DNA of 52,424 bases, from NCBI GenBank assembly GCA_947626395.1, contig CANQRU010000087.1, positions 1 through 52,424 of the forward strand, read 5' to 3'. The position numbers were made by a program, and so were the translations under genes. How positions within the stretch are numbered: the first letter of the stretch is position 1; each line of letters begins with the position of its first letter. Source of the DNA: an uncultured Lachnospiraceae bacterium (GTDB taxonomy: Bacteria; Bacillota; Clostridia; Lachnospirales; Lachnospiraceae). Shown here one piece after another: positions 32,616-41,092 of this stretch. The notes under the pieces were generated by a model that searched no databases, was not told the origin of the DNA, and saw nothing but the letters and a program-made list of their open reading frames with translations.

Positions 32616-33491
32616 TTACCCTTTCACCGCGCCTACCATAACGCCTTTTACAAAATGTTTCTGAATAAACGGATAAATAACCAGCACAGGAACGCTTGCC
32701 GCAATGATTACCGCATATTTCATTCCCTGTAGCTGCAGCATTCTCTCCATACCATTGCCTACGCCTTCATCCTGACCGTTCACAGTCAAAAGCAGGGATC
32801 GCAGAACCAGCTGCAGCGGCCACTTGGATTTGCTCCGCATATAAACCATTGCCGTAAAATAGCTGTTCCAGTGTCCGACTGCAAAAAACAAAGTCATTAC
32901 AGCTAAAAGCGCTTTTGACAGCGGCAGGACAATCGTCGTAAAGATTCTGATCTCACTTCCGCCGTCGATCTTAGCCGCATCGATCAGTTCCACCGGGACA
33001 TTCGTATCAAAAAACGTCCGGCAGATAATCATATTCCAAACATTCACTGCGCCCATGAGCACAAGAACCGCGACATTATCCACCATTCCAAGTTTGGACA
33101 TCCACAAATAAGTAGGGATCAGGCCGCCGCCAATAAACATAGTCAGCATAAAATAGATGTTGATCGCCTTGCGGAACGGCAGTGTCCTTCGGGTCAGAGC
33201 ATATCCGGCTGGGATCGTGAACAACAGATTAATGCAGGTGCCGACCAGCGTATAAATGATCGTTCTCGCATAGCCAAACCAGATATCATTTTCCGTAAAC
33301 ATCCTCCTGTAGCCGGCCAGTGTAACATCCGCGGGTACGATCCACACTTTGCCCGTGACAATAGCCGAAGGATCAGAAACGGAACAGATTACCACGTACC
33401 ACAGCGGATAGAAAGCGATCAGTAAGAAGAAAAGTGCTAACAGATAATTGAATATTGTAAACACTTTATCATTATTGATAAATTTTCTCAT
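32616..33491 (-). CDS. ABC sugar permease (YtcP/LplC-like)
   Basis: Inner membrane component, 291 residues with six hydrophobic segments. The EAA-like cytoplasmic loop that contacts the ATPase is VELIDAAKIDGGSEIRIFTTIVLPLS. The C-terminal FVKGVMVGAVKG is typical of LplC/YtcP proteins. 12 bases after the first permease. Confidence 0.95.
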   Translation of the reverse strand: MRKFINNDKVFTIFNYLLALFFLLIAFYPLWYVVICSVSDPSAIVTGKVWIVPADVTLAGYRRMFTENDIWFGYARTIIYTLVGTCINLLFTIPAGYALTRRTLPFRKAINIYFMLTMFIGGGLIPTYLWMSKLGMVDNVAVLVLMGAVNVWNMIICRTFFDTNVPVELIDAAKIDGGSEIRIFTTIVLPLSKALLAVMTLFFAVGHWNSYFTAMVYMRSKSKWPLQLVLRSLLLTVNGQDEGVGNGMERMLQLQGMKYAVIIAASVPVLVIYPFIQKHFVKGVMVGAVKG

Positions 33492-33503
33492 ACCTTCCCT
33501 CCC

Positions 33504-34415
33504 CTACCACAAACTTGTCTCGCTGAGACGTCTGGATATCGTATTTACGATAACCAGCATTATCAGATTAACAATTGCGGTGAATAATCCTACTGCTGTA
33601 GCATATCCGTAATTCGAACTGCCCAGGCCCTGCTTGTACACATAGGTTGATATCACTTCACTGGCACTCAGATTTAACGAATTCTGCATCAGATAGATCT
33701 TATCAAAGCCAACGCTCATGATATGACCTGCGTTCATGATCAGCATCGTCACAGCCAGCGGCAGGATCGCCGGAAAATCAATATGCCGGATCCGCTGAAG
33801 AATCGATGCGCCATCGATGCGCGCCGATTCGTGAAGCTCCGGATCTACGCCTGCAAGCGCCGAGATATATACAATACTTCCCCACCCGACTCCCTGCCAG
33901 ACACCGGTCCACACATAAATATGCGGAAACAGCCCCGCATCTGTCAGAAACTGTTCTCTGCCTAATCCGAATGCTTCGCGGATATTGTTAACAAGTCCAT
34001 AATTTACGCCAAGAAAATTGTTGATCATACTGACCATAACGATCAGAGAGATAAAATGCGGCGCATATGTTACATTCTGCACCAGCTTCTTGAACTTCAG
34101 CGACGGAATATAGTTCAAACACATTGCCAGAACGATCGGCAGCGGGAATCCTGCGATCAATCCGTACAAAGACAACTTAACCGTGTTTGGAACTACCGTC
34201 CAAAACGCATTCGTCTGAAAGAACTTTCGAAAATGCTGGAGTCCGACCCAGTCGCTTCCGAAAAAGCCCTTGTGCGGCTTGTAATTCTCAAATGCTCCCA
34301 ATAATCCATGTATAGGAATATAATGGAAAATCAGGATATAAAAGAACGCCGGCGCAATCATCACATATAATTCCCAGTGCTTTCTCAGTCGGATGCTAAG
34401 TTTTTTCTTTTTCAT
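33504..34415 (-). CDS. ABC sugar permease (LplB/YteP-like)
   Basis: First gene of the leftward operon. 303 residues, six hydrophobic segments, the EAA loop in ELHESARIDGASILQRIRHIDFP, and the typical ends HWELYVMIAPAFFYILIFHYIPIHG and NTISRRLSETSLW. This type imports oligosaccharides such as pectin or uronate-containing fragments in relatives. Substrate here unknown. Expressed from a consensus promoter about 180 bases upstream. Confidence 0.95.
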   Translation of the reverse strand: MKKKKLSIRLRKHWELYVMIAPAFFYILIFHYIPIHGLLGAFENYKPHKGFFGSDWVGLQHFRKFFQTNAFWTVVPNTVKLSLYGLIAGFPLPIVLAMCLNYIPSLKFKKLVQNVTYAPHFISLIVMVSMINNFLGVNYGLVNNIREAFGLGREQFLTDAGLFPHIYVWTGVWQGVGWGSIVYISALAGVDPELHESARIDGASILQRIRHIDFPAILPLAVTMLIMNAGHIMSVGFDKIYLMQNSLNLSASEVISTYVYKQGLGSSNYGYATAVGLFTAIVNLIMLVIVNTISRRLSETSLW

Positions 34416-34574
34416 TCCTCTTTTCCTGCCTCCCCAACTGATTTTTCATACATATCCTCCTTTGCAGCAATTCCTCTTATTTCCCAGAACTGAACCCTTT
34501 TATCATCTCCTTTCTCTTTCTGCCTGATTCATTCCCTGTAACATGCGTTTTTTGCTCAGAAAATCATTTTCTTA

Positions 34575-34705
34575 AAATGTTTTCATGTCTTGATTATAGT
34601 TTCTTGCGGGGGAAAAGTCAAGTGACAATTTAATCTTTATGCAATACAACTATATGTGCAAATGTTTTCCTGTATGATTTTCCTAATTTTATTTGAAATG
34701 TTTTC
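34575..34705. promoter_or_regulatory. Three operator-like copies of AAATGTTTTC
   Basis: The 10-mer AAATGTTTTC occurs at 34575-34584, 34660-34669 and 34696-34705. On the minus strand the sites read TGAAAACATTTTA, AGGAAAACATTTGCA and TGGAAAACATTTCA, partly palindromic like LacI-family or cre operators but without the central CG. The first overlaps the start of the operon transcript. Likely sites of the adjacent LacI-type regulator. Confidence 0.6.
34593..34621 (-). promoter_or_regulatory. Promoter of the sugar operon
   Basis: TTGACT, 17-base spacer, TATAAT on the minus strand. An operator-like GAAAACATTT begins 8 bases beyond the -10 box. The 452-base region 34416-34867 holds this, the divergent promoter and three operator-like copies, and no gene. 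Confidence 0.88.
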
Positions 34706-34797
34706 CATTTATTCCTTTTATTTTCCTATTATTCAAGAATTATCAGAATTAAATGCAATTTTTTCGCCTTCCGGTGGGTAAAATGAAACTATTATTC

Positions 34798-34827
34798 TTG
34801 ACAATAACCGCCCTCTCCCGATATAAT
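34798..34827 (+). promoter_or_regulatory. Promoter of the LacI-kinase gene
   Basis: TTGACA, 18-base spacer, TATAAT; the start codon lies about 40 bases downstream behind AGAGAGG. Confidence 0.85.
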
Positions 34828-34867
34828 TTAGAAAAACCAGATTTTTGTATCACAAGAGAGGCTGACC

Positions 34868-36775
34868 ATGACAATTAAAGAAATCGCCGAACTGGCGGGC
34901 GTTTCGATCTCCACAGTTTCGAAGATCGTGAATAACAAGGACCAGTACATCAATCCGGCCACCCGCGAACGGGTGCTGCGGATCGTTAAGGAATACAACT
35001 ACACGCCGTACGGCATGGTGAAGAATCTTTCCACCTCCCGCACATTTCTTCTGGGGGTGCTGATGAACAAGGCGCCTTCCTCCGTCCGCATGATCAATGG
35101 GATCATGCAGACCGCCCAGGCTCATGGTTACAGCATCCTTCTGCTGGACAGCGACGGGGATCTTAAACTGGAACTCAGGCATATTACCACTCTGTGCAAG
35201 AACCGGGTCGACGGCGTGATCTGGCTGCCGGCCGGCGAGGAAAGCGGACGGCAGTCCCATTATTTTTCCGAACAGGGGATCCCGGTCTGCACGATCGACA
35301 GCTTTTTGAATGAGCCTTCCTATTCCATCGATTTTGCCGAGCTCAGCTACTCCATGACACAGAAACTGGTCGATCACCGGCACACGAAGATCGCCTGCCT
35401 TTTTGACACGGACAGCCGGCGTTTTCCATCCATGCAGGAAGGCTACAAACGCTGCCTCTTCGACAATCAGATCACCTTCGACCGCAGTCTGCAGCTTGCC
35501 TCCGGCGACAGAGACAGCTTCCGGAAACTGCTGGAAAGCGGCGCGACCGGCGTCATCTGTTCCCATCTTTCCGACGCGCTCTCCGTCTGCCGGGAGCTGA
35601 AAACGCTGCATTATGACATTCCGGATGATTTTTCGATCGTCAGCTTAAAGGACGATCCGGATGATCTCTGCTCTATGCCCCGCATCTCCGGGCCGCTCAT
35701 CCCCTACTATGAATTCGGCTCCTATGTATGCGGACGGCTGGTCTCGATTCTTGAGGATACCGGCGCGCCGGCAGAGTCGGAAGAATACCTGTTTAAGCCC
35801 GATGCGGAAGCGTACGGCACGGACAGCATCGACAGTCCGCCGTTTCTGCGGGCCAAGAAGATCGTGGTCATCGGCAGTATCAATACGGATTTTACATTTT
35901 CTGTGGAACACATTCCGCAGAGCGGCAAGACGACCACGATTCAGAGCACCGTCACCACTCCCGGCGGCAAAGGCGTCAACCAGGCCATCGGCGCGGCCCG
36001 GCTGGGCCGTCAGGTATCCCTGGTAGGCGAGATCGGCAACGACGTCTATTCTTCCTACATCATCCGCATGCTGGAGGACGAGCATGTGGCTACCCAGGGC
36101 ATTCACAAGGATATGAACCAGCCCACCGGAACCGCCTATATTTATATCGAGAAAAACGGCGAGGGCGCCATAACGATTCTGCCGGGCGCCAATGCCAGAC
36201 TGCTGCCGGAGAAGATCCAGAGCCAGCAATTTCTGTTTGAAAAAGCCGGATACTGCCTGATATCCACCGAAATTCCGATGCAGTCTGTCACAGAGGCGGC
36301 CCGCACCGCAAGGCAGTATGGCGTGAAAACCATCGTGAAACCGGCTACCGCGAAGAGCCTGCCGGACGAACTGTACGCCAATACCGATATTCTGGTTCCC
36401 AACCGCCGCGAGGCGGCGATCCTCTGCCCCGGCTGCGATACGCCGGAAGCGCAGGCCGATGAACTGCTGCGCAGAGGCGCGGGTACCGTCATCATTACGC
36501 TGGGCGATAAGGGCTGCTATCTGCGCTCTCCGGAACTGAGCCGGTATTTCCCGGCGGTCGACGCCGTCCCGGTCGATACCACCGGCGGCGCGGACGCGTT
36601 TATCTCTGCGCTGGCGTCCTTCCTGATCGAAGGCTGCAGCATGGAACGGGCCATCCGCATCGCCGCCTACGCGGCCGGCTTCTGCATAGCCAGACAGGGC
36701 GTCGTCGCGGCGCTGATCGACAGGAATACACTGGAATCTTACATTAGGAAAATGGAACCGGAACTGCTGGAATAG
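34868..36775 (+). CDS. LacI-type regulator fused to a PfkB (ribokinase-like) domain
   Basis: 635 residues in three parts. Residues 1-55: LacI helix-turn-helix (TIKEIAELAGVSISTVSKIV). About 58-310: a LacI/periplasmic-binding-protein-like sensor (FLLGVLMNK, RVDGVIWLP, KIACLFDTDSRRF). About 334-630: a PfkB kinase domain (KIVVIGSINTDFTF, the substrate motif PGGKGVNQAIGAARLG near 365, and the C-terminal active site near 570). The active site reads DTTGGADAF, not DTTGAGDAF: the catalytic Asp is kept but the anion-hole residues are swapped. It may phosphorylate the inducer, or use the domain as a second sensor. Divergent from the sugar operon; 51 bases before a GH2 gene. Confidence 0.93.
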   Translation: MTIKEIAELAGVSISTVSKIVNNKDQYINPATRERVLRIVKEYNYTPYGMVKNLSTSRTFLLGVLMNKAPSSVRMINGIMQTAQAHGYSILLLDSDGDLKLELRHITTLCKNRVDGVIWLPAGEESGRQSHYFSEQGIPVCTIDSFLNEPSYSIDFAELSYSMTQKLVDHRHTKIACLFDTDSRRFPSMQEGYKRCLFDNQITFDRSLQLASGDRDSFRKLLESGATGVICSHLSDALSVCRELKTLHYDIPDDFSIVSLKDDPDDLCSMPRISGPLIPYYEFGSYVCGRLVSILEDTGAPAESEEYLFKPDAEAYGTDSIDSPPFLRAKKIVVIGSINTDFTFSVEHIPQSGKTTTIQSTVTTPGGKGVNQAIGAARLGRQVSLVGEIGNDVYSSYIIRMLEDEHVATQGIHKDMNQPTGTAYIYIEKNGEGAITILPGANARLLPEKIQSQQFLFEKAGYCLISTEIPMQSVTEAARTARQYGVKTIVKPATAKSLPDELYANTDILVPNRREAAILCPGCDTPEAQADELLRRGAGTVIITLGDKGCYLRSPELSRYFPAVDAVPVDTTGGADAFISALASFLIEGCSMERAIRIAAYAAGFCIARQGVVAALIDRNTLESYIRKMEPELLE

Positions 36776-36826
36776 CAGGACAGACAAGCGGGCCGCCGGC
36801 GACAGTGCGGCGAAATGGAGACCGGC

Positions 36827-38830
36827 ATGAAACAGCTGCATACAAGATTTTCAGAACAAACGGATCCCAAACGGGTTCTTCCGGAATATCCGCGCCCCAT
36901 GCTGGTGCGCGGATCCTATTATAATTTGAACGGACTTTGGGAATACGCCGTCACCGACGGCAGCGCGGATCCTTCCCCGGCCATTTCGGCCGAGGCCGCA
37001 GTCTCCCGGCCGGAGGAACTGCCGGCCGCGGCTCCGGCGGAATATGACGGCCGCATCCTGGTGCCGTTCTCCCCGGAATGCGCGCTCTCTGGCGTAAACC
37101 GGAAGATCCTGCCTGAACAGGTACTCTGGTACCGCAGGGAACTGCCGTCTGTCCCGCTGCGGGACGGCGAACGTCTTCTGCTGCATTTCGGCGCCGTCGA
37201 CCAGCACGCCTGGATTTATGTAAATGGTATCTATGTCGGGGAACATCACGGCGGATATCTGCCGTTTACCTGCGATATCACGAAGGCGCTGCACAGCCGC
37301 CCGTACTCCGATGCCGATATCCTCACTGCCAAAGTCATCGACTTGACCGACACCTCCTACCACAGCCGCGGCAAGCAGAAGCTGGAGCCGTCCGGCATGT
37401 ACTACACCGCCCAGAGCGGCATCTGGCAGACGGTATGGATGGAAGTCGTTCCGGAAAATCATATCGAGCGGATCGCGTTTAGGCCGGATTATGATGATTC
37501 TAAGATTCGGATAAAGCTGTATAGTGAAACCGACGAAGAGGTTACATATACAATATATGCTCCTTGTATTGACACAGATGCAGACCGCGACGGCGCGGCG
37601 AATCTGCAAATACAGTCAGATCGTCACCAGCGCTCTGTTTGCAAGGAAGCAGAAGACACAGCCACAGAAGAAACTGCATTTGCTTCCGCAAGTGCAGTTC
37701 CCACATATACAACAGAAGAACTATCTCCCCCATCGCAGATCCTTCTGACCGGCAAGGCGGTTACCAATCACGCATTTTCGGTCTCCCTGCCCGATTTCGC
37801 CCCCTGGAGCCCGGAAGAACCCTATCTCTATTATGTGACCTTTGAGACCTCCCGCGACCGCGTGCAAAGCTATTTCGCCATGCGGAAATGCGATCTTCAG
37901 AGCGGCGCCGACGGCGTTCCGCGGATGTATCTGAATAACCGGCCTTATTTCCAGACCGGGCTCCTGGATCAGGGATATTACCCGGAGAGCCTTTACACGC
38001 CGCCCACCGACGAAGCCATGACTGCGGACATTCTATCCGCCAAAGCGCTGGGCTTCAACATGCTGCGCAAGCACGCCAAGATCGAGCCCGATCGGTTCTA
38101 CTACCACTGCGACCGGCTGGGCATGCTGGTGTGGCAGGACATGGTCAACGGCGGCAGTTCTTATAAGGACTGGTACGTGACCTATCTGGCCACAGCCATG
38201 AACCAGCTGCATATCCGCCCCGGCGACCGTTTCCGCCGCCTGCTCTCCCGCCGGGAGAAAGCCGGCCGCGACGAATTCACCGCCGAAGTCCGCGACACTA
38301 TCCGGACGCTTGGCAGCCATCCATCCATCGTGGTCTGGGTGCCCTTCAACGAAGGCTGGGGGCAGTTCGACACCCTGAAAATCTGCTCCCTTATCAAAAA
38401 AATGGATCCCGACCGCCTCGTCGACCACGCCAGCGGCTGGTTCGACTTGGGAGGCGGCGACATCCAGAGCATTCACTACTATTTCTTCCGTTACAGGTTC
38501 AAGCCGGAGCGGCGGCGCGCCATGGCGCTGACCGAATACGGCGGCTATTCCTGGTCCGTTCCCGGTCACTGCACCCACGACGAGGAGTACGGCTACCAGA
38601 AATACTCCGACTCCGCGTCGCTGACGGCGGCGTTTCAGCGGCTGATCATGGATACGATCCTGCCGTCCGTCCGTGAAGGTCTGGCCGCGGCCATTTACAC
38701 GCAGCTTACGGACATCGAGAGCGAGACCAACGGGCTTTATACCTACGACCGGCAGATTTGTAAGATGGACGCGGAAGCTGTGCGGGATTGCAACCGGCGG
38801 ATGAAGGAGGCCGGCGTGCAGCTTGCATAA
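36827..38830 (+). CDS. Glycoside hydrolase family 2 enzyme
   Basis: Retaining beta-glycosidase (galactosidase, glucuronidase or mannosidase type). The order is a sugar-binding domain (LLLHFGAVDQHAWIYVNG), an Ig-like domain, and a TIM barrel with the acid/base in FNEGWGQFD and the nucleophile probably in LTEYGGYSW. 667 residues. Between the first two parts, residues of about 240-300 form an atypical Thr/Ala/Glu/Ser-rich insert coded by AT-richer DNA (37540-37740). No signal peptide. The start is the ATG after TGGAGACCGGC, 4 codons inside the frame. Probably cotranscribed with the LacI-kinase gene. Confidence 0.92.
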   Translation: MKQLHTRFSEQTDPKRVLPEYPRPMLVRGSYYNLNGLWEYAVTDGSADPSPAISAEAAVSRPEELPAAAPAEYDGRILVPFSPECALSGVNRKILPEQVLWYRRELPSVPLRDGERLLLHFGAVDQHAWIYVNGIYVGEHHGGYLPFTCDITKALHSRPYSDADILTAKVIDLTDTSYHSRGKQKLEPSGMYYTAQSGIWQTVWMEVVPENHIERIAFRPDYDDSKIRIKLYSETDEEVTYTIYAPCIDTDADRDGAANLQIQSDRHQRSVCKEAEDTATEETAFASASAVPTYTTEELSPPSQILLTGKAVTNHAFSVSLPDFAPWSPEEPYLYYVTFETSRDRVQSYFAMRKCDLQSGADGVPRMYLNNRPYFQTGLLDQGYYPESLYTPPTDEAMTADILSAKALGFNMLRKHAKIEPDRFYYHCDRLGMLVWQDMVNGGSSYKDWYVTYLATAMNQLHIRPGDRFRRLLSRREKAGRDEFTAEVRDTIRTLGSHPSIVVWVPFNEGWGQFDTLKICSLIKKMDPDRLVDHASGWFDLGGGDIQSIHYYFFRYRFKPERRRAMALTEYGGYSWSVPGHCTHDEEYGYQKYSDSASLTAAFQRLIMDTILPSVREGLAAAIYTQLTDIESETNGLYTYDRQICKMDAEAVRDCNRRMKEAGVQLA

Positions 38831-38839
38831 AAAGCAAAA

Positions 38840-38881
38840 ATGGACTGGCACACAGATTCTCAGCTGTCTGTACCAGTCCAT
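38840..38881. terminator. Bidirectional terminator between convergent genes
   Basis: ATGGACTGG and CCAGTCCAT arms with an inner CAGA/TCTG stem, flanked by CAAAAA on the left and ACTTTTATC on the right; works for both directions. Confidence 0.85.
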
Positions 38882-38909
38882 ACTTTTATCATAAATTCCG
38901 AAATAAAGA

Positions 38910-40007
38910 TCAGCAATCCTCCTGCAGATATTCCCTTTGCACACTCTCCGTATTCGTCAGATACACCATCGACGCGTAGCTGATATCGAATTCCAGCACG
39001 TCTCCGACATGAATCCGGTCTTTCACCGCTTCCACGTCCAGGATCGTGTGATCCGAAGAGGCGCCGATCACCTCCACGCCTTCCATCCGCGGGTGGATGT
39101 CTGTGTAATTTCCGTAATCCACCAGGCCCATCGCCGCCAGAGCGCGGCGGCGGATCCCCCGATCCTCGTACTGCCGCGTCCTTCCGAAAGCGTCTGCCGC
39201 CAGTTCTCCCACCGGATAACTGGGCTTATCCTTCACTTCGATCACTTCCGCTTTCAGCGTGAATACGTCCTTGTATGTAAAATCCATCTCACAGCCGAGA
39301 AAATCTCCGAGAAGCATACTCTCGCCCAGCCGCAGAAGATTCACGCCCGCCGGCATCGTGCCGTCCAGAACCATGTGAAGAGAAGAAGACGCGCCTCCGC
39401 ACACATACTGCAGCTTCCGGCCGACCACCGCCTCGACCTGCGCGGCAATCTCAAGAAGCTCCCGCATTTTCTCCGGGGTCGCCTTCACAGAACCAAAGCA
39501 GGTCAGATTCGTGCCGATGCCTGCCAGTTCCAGATGAGGCAGATTCCGCTCCACTTCTACCGCCGTGCCGATCAGCTCCTGCCGGTTCCAGAAACCCTCC
39601 CGTAAGTCTCCCTGATCCGCCATCAGGATTACCTTGTGACGCCGGGCTGCGCAGACTCCTGCCACAGCCGCATCCAGCCGTCTCAGCACCTCCGGTTCGC
39701 TCTGCAGACTGATATCCGCGATCTCCGCCACCTCGTCAAGCTCAGAAAGCATCGGAACCCGCAGAAGCATAAGCGGGGTCTGAATCCCCGCCTCCCGAAG
39801 CCGCTTTAGCTGCCCGATCCGTGATGAGGCCAAATACGGACAGCCGCACCTCTCATATATCCGTGCGATCTCCGGCCAGGCCGTAAAGCCCTTGACCACG
39901 CCGGCCACCTGAATTCCCGATACCTCGCAGCGCGTCATGATCTCCCGCAGATTGTGCTCCAATTTTCCCAGATCGATCTCCAGAACCGGGTATCTGTTTT
40001 CCGTCAT
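38910..40007 (-). CDS. Alanine/ornithine racemase-family PLP enzyme
   Basis: PLP-dependent racemase with the alanine racemase barrel: EIDLGKLEHNLREI at the N-terminus, the PLP lysine in GVVKGF (about residue 39), and LTCFGSVKATPEKM and YVCGGASSSLHM as in the ornithine-racemase-like branch. 365 residues. Substrate not deducible; Ala, Orn or another amino acid. Followed by no clear operon partner. Confidence 0.9.
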   Translation of the reverse strand: MTENRYPVLEIDLGKLEHNLREIMTRCEVSGIQVAGVVKGFTAWPEIARIYERCGCPYLASSRIGQLKRLREAGIQTPLMLLRVPMLSELDEVAEIADISLQSEPEVLRRLDAAVAGVCAARRHKVILMADQGDLREGFWNRQELIGTAVEVERNLPHLELAGIGTNLTCFGSVKATPEKMRELLEIAAQVEAVVGRKLQYVCGGASSSLHMVLDGTMPAGVNLLRLGESMLLGDFLGCEMDFTYKDVFTLKAEVIEVKDKPSYPVGELAADAFGRTRQYEDRGIRRRALAAMGLVDYGNYTDIHPRMEGVEVIGASSDHTILDVEAVKDRIHVGDVLEFDISYASMVYLTNTESVQREYLQEDC

Positions 40008-40068
40008 TGCCAGAATCCTCTGTCCCTCATTTTACTGATTTCGTTCCGCCGTATACGGCAGTCAGACT

Positions 40069-40563
40069 TTACTCATCCAGAACTTTATAATACGGACAAA
40101 TGTCCTCGTAATGCCCGTCCTTCATGCGGAATCCCTTCGGGATCGTCCCAAGCTGGGTAAATCCCAGCCTCTCGTAGAGATGGCGCGCATGGGTATTCGC
40201 CGCCACCACCGCGTTAAACTGCAGGATACGGAACCCGCAGTTTCTCCCCTGCGCAAGGCAGTCCGCCACCAGTTTCTCTCCGATATGCAGTCCGCGCAGG
40301 TCGCGCCTCACCGCGTAGCTGGCGTTGCAGATATGCCCGCATCGCCCTACATTGTTGGGATGCAGAATATAGAGTCCGCAGATCTCTCCGCTTTCATTTT
40401 CAGCCACACCGCAGTATGTCTGTCCCGCGAAGAATGCCGCGCCGCTTTCCGCGTCCAGACATTCCTCCTGCGGGAACGCCACACCGTCCTCCACCACCTG
40501 GTTCCAGATGCTGATCATCGCAGGCAGATCCATTTCCGTATAGCTTCTGACTGATATGCTCAT
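40069..40563 (-). CDS. GNAT-family N-acetyltransferase
   Basis: 164 residues, single GNAT domain: MSISVRSYTEMDLPAMISIW, the acetyl-CoA loop VRRDLRGLHIGEKLV, and ARHLYERLGFTQLGTIPKGF. AGGAGAATACAGAT precedes ATG. The arrangement resembles the PhnO/YhhY-like group; substrate unknown. Confidence 0.92.
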   Translation of the reverse strand: MSISVRSYTEMDLPAMISIWNQVVEDGVAFPQEECLDAESGAAFFAGQTYCGVAENESGEICGLYILHPNNVGRCGHICNASYAVRRDLRGLHIGEKLVADCLAQGRNCGFRILQFNAVVAANTHARHLYERLGFTQLGTIPKGFRMKDGHYEDICPYYKVLDE

Positions 40564-40585
40564 ATCTGTATTCTCCTGATTTTCT

Positions 40586-41062
40586 CTATTTACGCCTTGC
40601 TTTTGCGGTAAAACGCGGCACGACGGCCTTCAGCACCTCGACCGCCGACGCCATCCTGCCGTCCATTTCAAAATCACGGCCTGTCTGATTTTTCATCAAA
40701 AGTTTAAGCCCCCGAACTTTCTCCTGCTCGTCCTCGACGATCTCCGCTGTCCCCCATCCGACGACGGACGCATAGGTCAGGCCGTACCGGCAGGGAATAT
40801 CACCGCCGGGCACAAGCTCCGTACCGCATTCCAGTTCAACGCAGACTTTCGCATTCCGCCTGATCAGATCCAGCTTATGCCCTTCCTTCGCGCTGTGCAT
40901 ATAGAAAATCAAACTCCCGTCAGCCGTCTCGAATCCATAATTGAGCGGCACGATATACGGATACCCATCGTCGTCCATAAGGCCCAGATGCAGGATCTTC
41001 GCTCTTTCTGCAATATCCAGGATCTGGTTCATATCCGTAATTTCACGATCTTTTCTTCTCAT
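40586..41062 (-). CDS. Pyridoxamine 5'-phosphate oxidase-family flavoprotein (NimA-like)
   Basis: 158 residues. The split-barrel flavin-binding pattern is visible (ILHLGLMDDDGYPYIVPLNYGFE, LIFYMHSAKEGHKLDLIRRNAKVCVELE, YASVVGWGTAEIVED). NimA-type relatives reduce nitroimidazoles, but most are of unknown role, so resistance should not be assumed. Ribosome binding site AAAGGTG. Confidence 0.88.
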   Translation of the reverse strand: MRRKDREITDMNQILDIAERAKILHLGLMDDDGYPYIVPLNYGFETADGSLIFYMHSAKEGHKLDLIRRNAKVCVELECGTELVPGGDIPCRYGLTYASVVGWGTAEIVEDEQEKVRGLKLLMKNQTGRDFEMDGRMASAVEVLKAVVPRFTAKARRK

Positions 41063-41092
41063 ATGTCAACACCTTTCTGTTCCAAGTGCCGT

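Noticed and set aside
35645-36841. 398-codon open frame antisense to the LacI-kinase gene
   Set aside because: It is the shadow of a GC-rich coding gene with clear domains on the other strand; no ribosome binding site or recognisable domain.
38033-38944. 303-codon frame antisense to the first GH2 gene
   Set aside because: Runs through the bidirectional terminator and matches nothing known; shadow of the GH2 barrel.
40586-41062. Nitroimidazole resistance gene nimA
   Set aside because: Only family membership in the split-barrel flavoproteins can be seen; resistance cannot be claimed.
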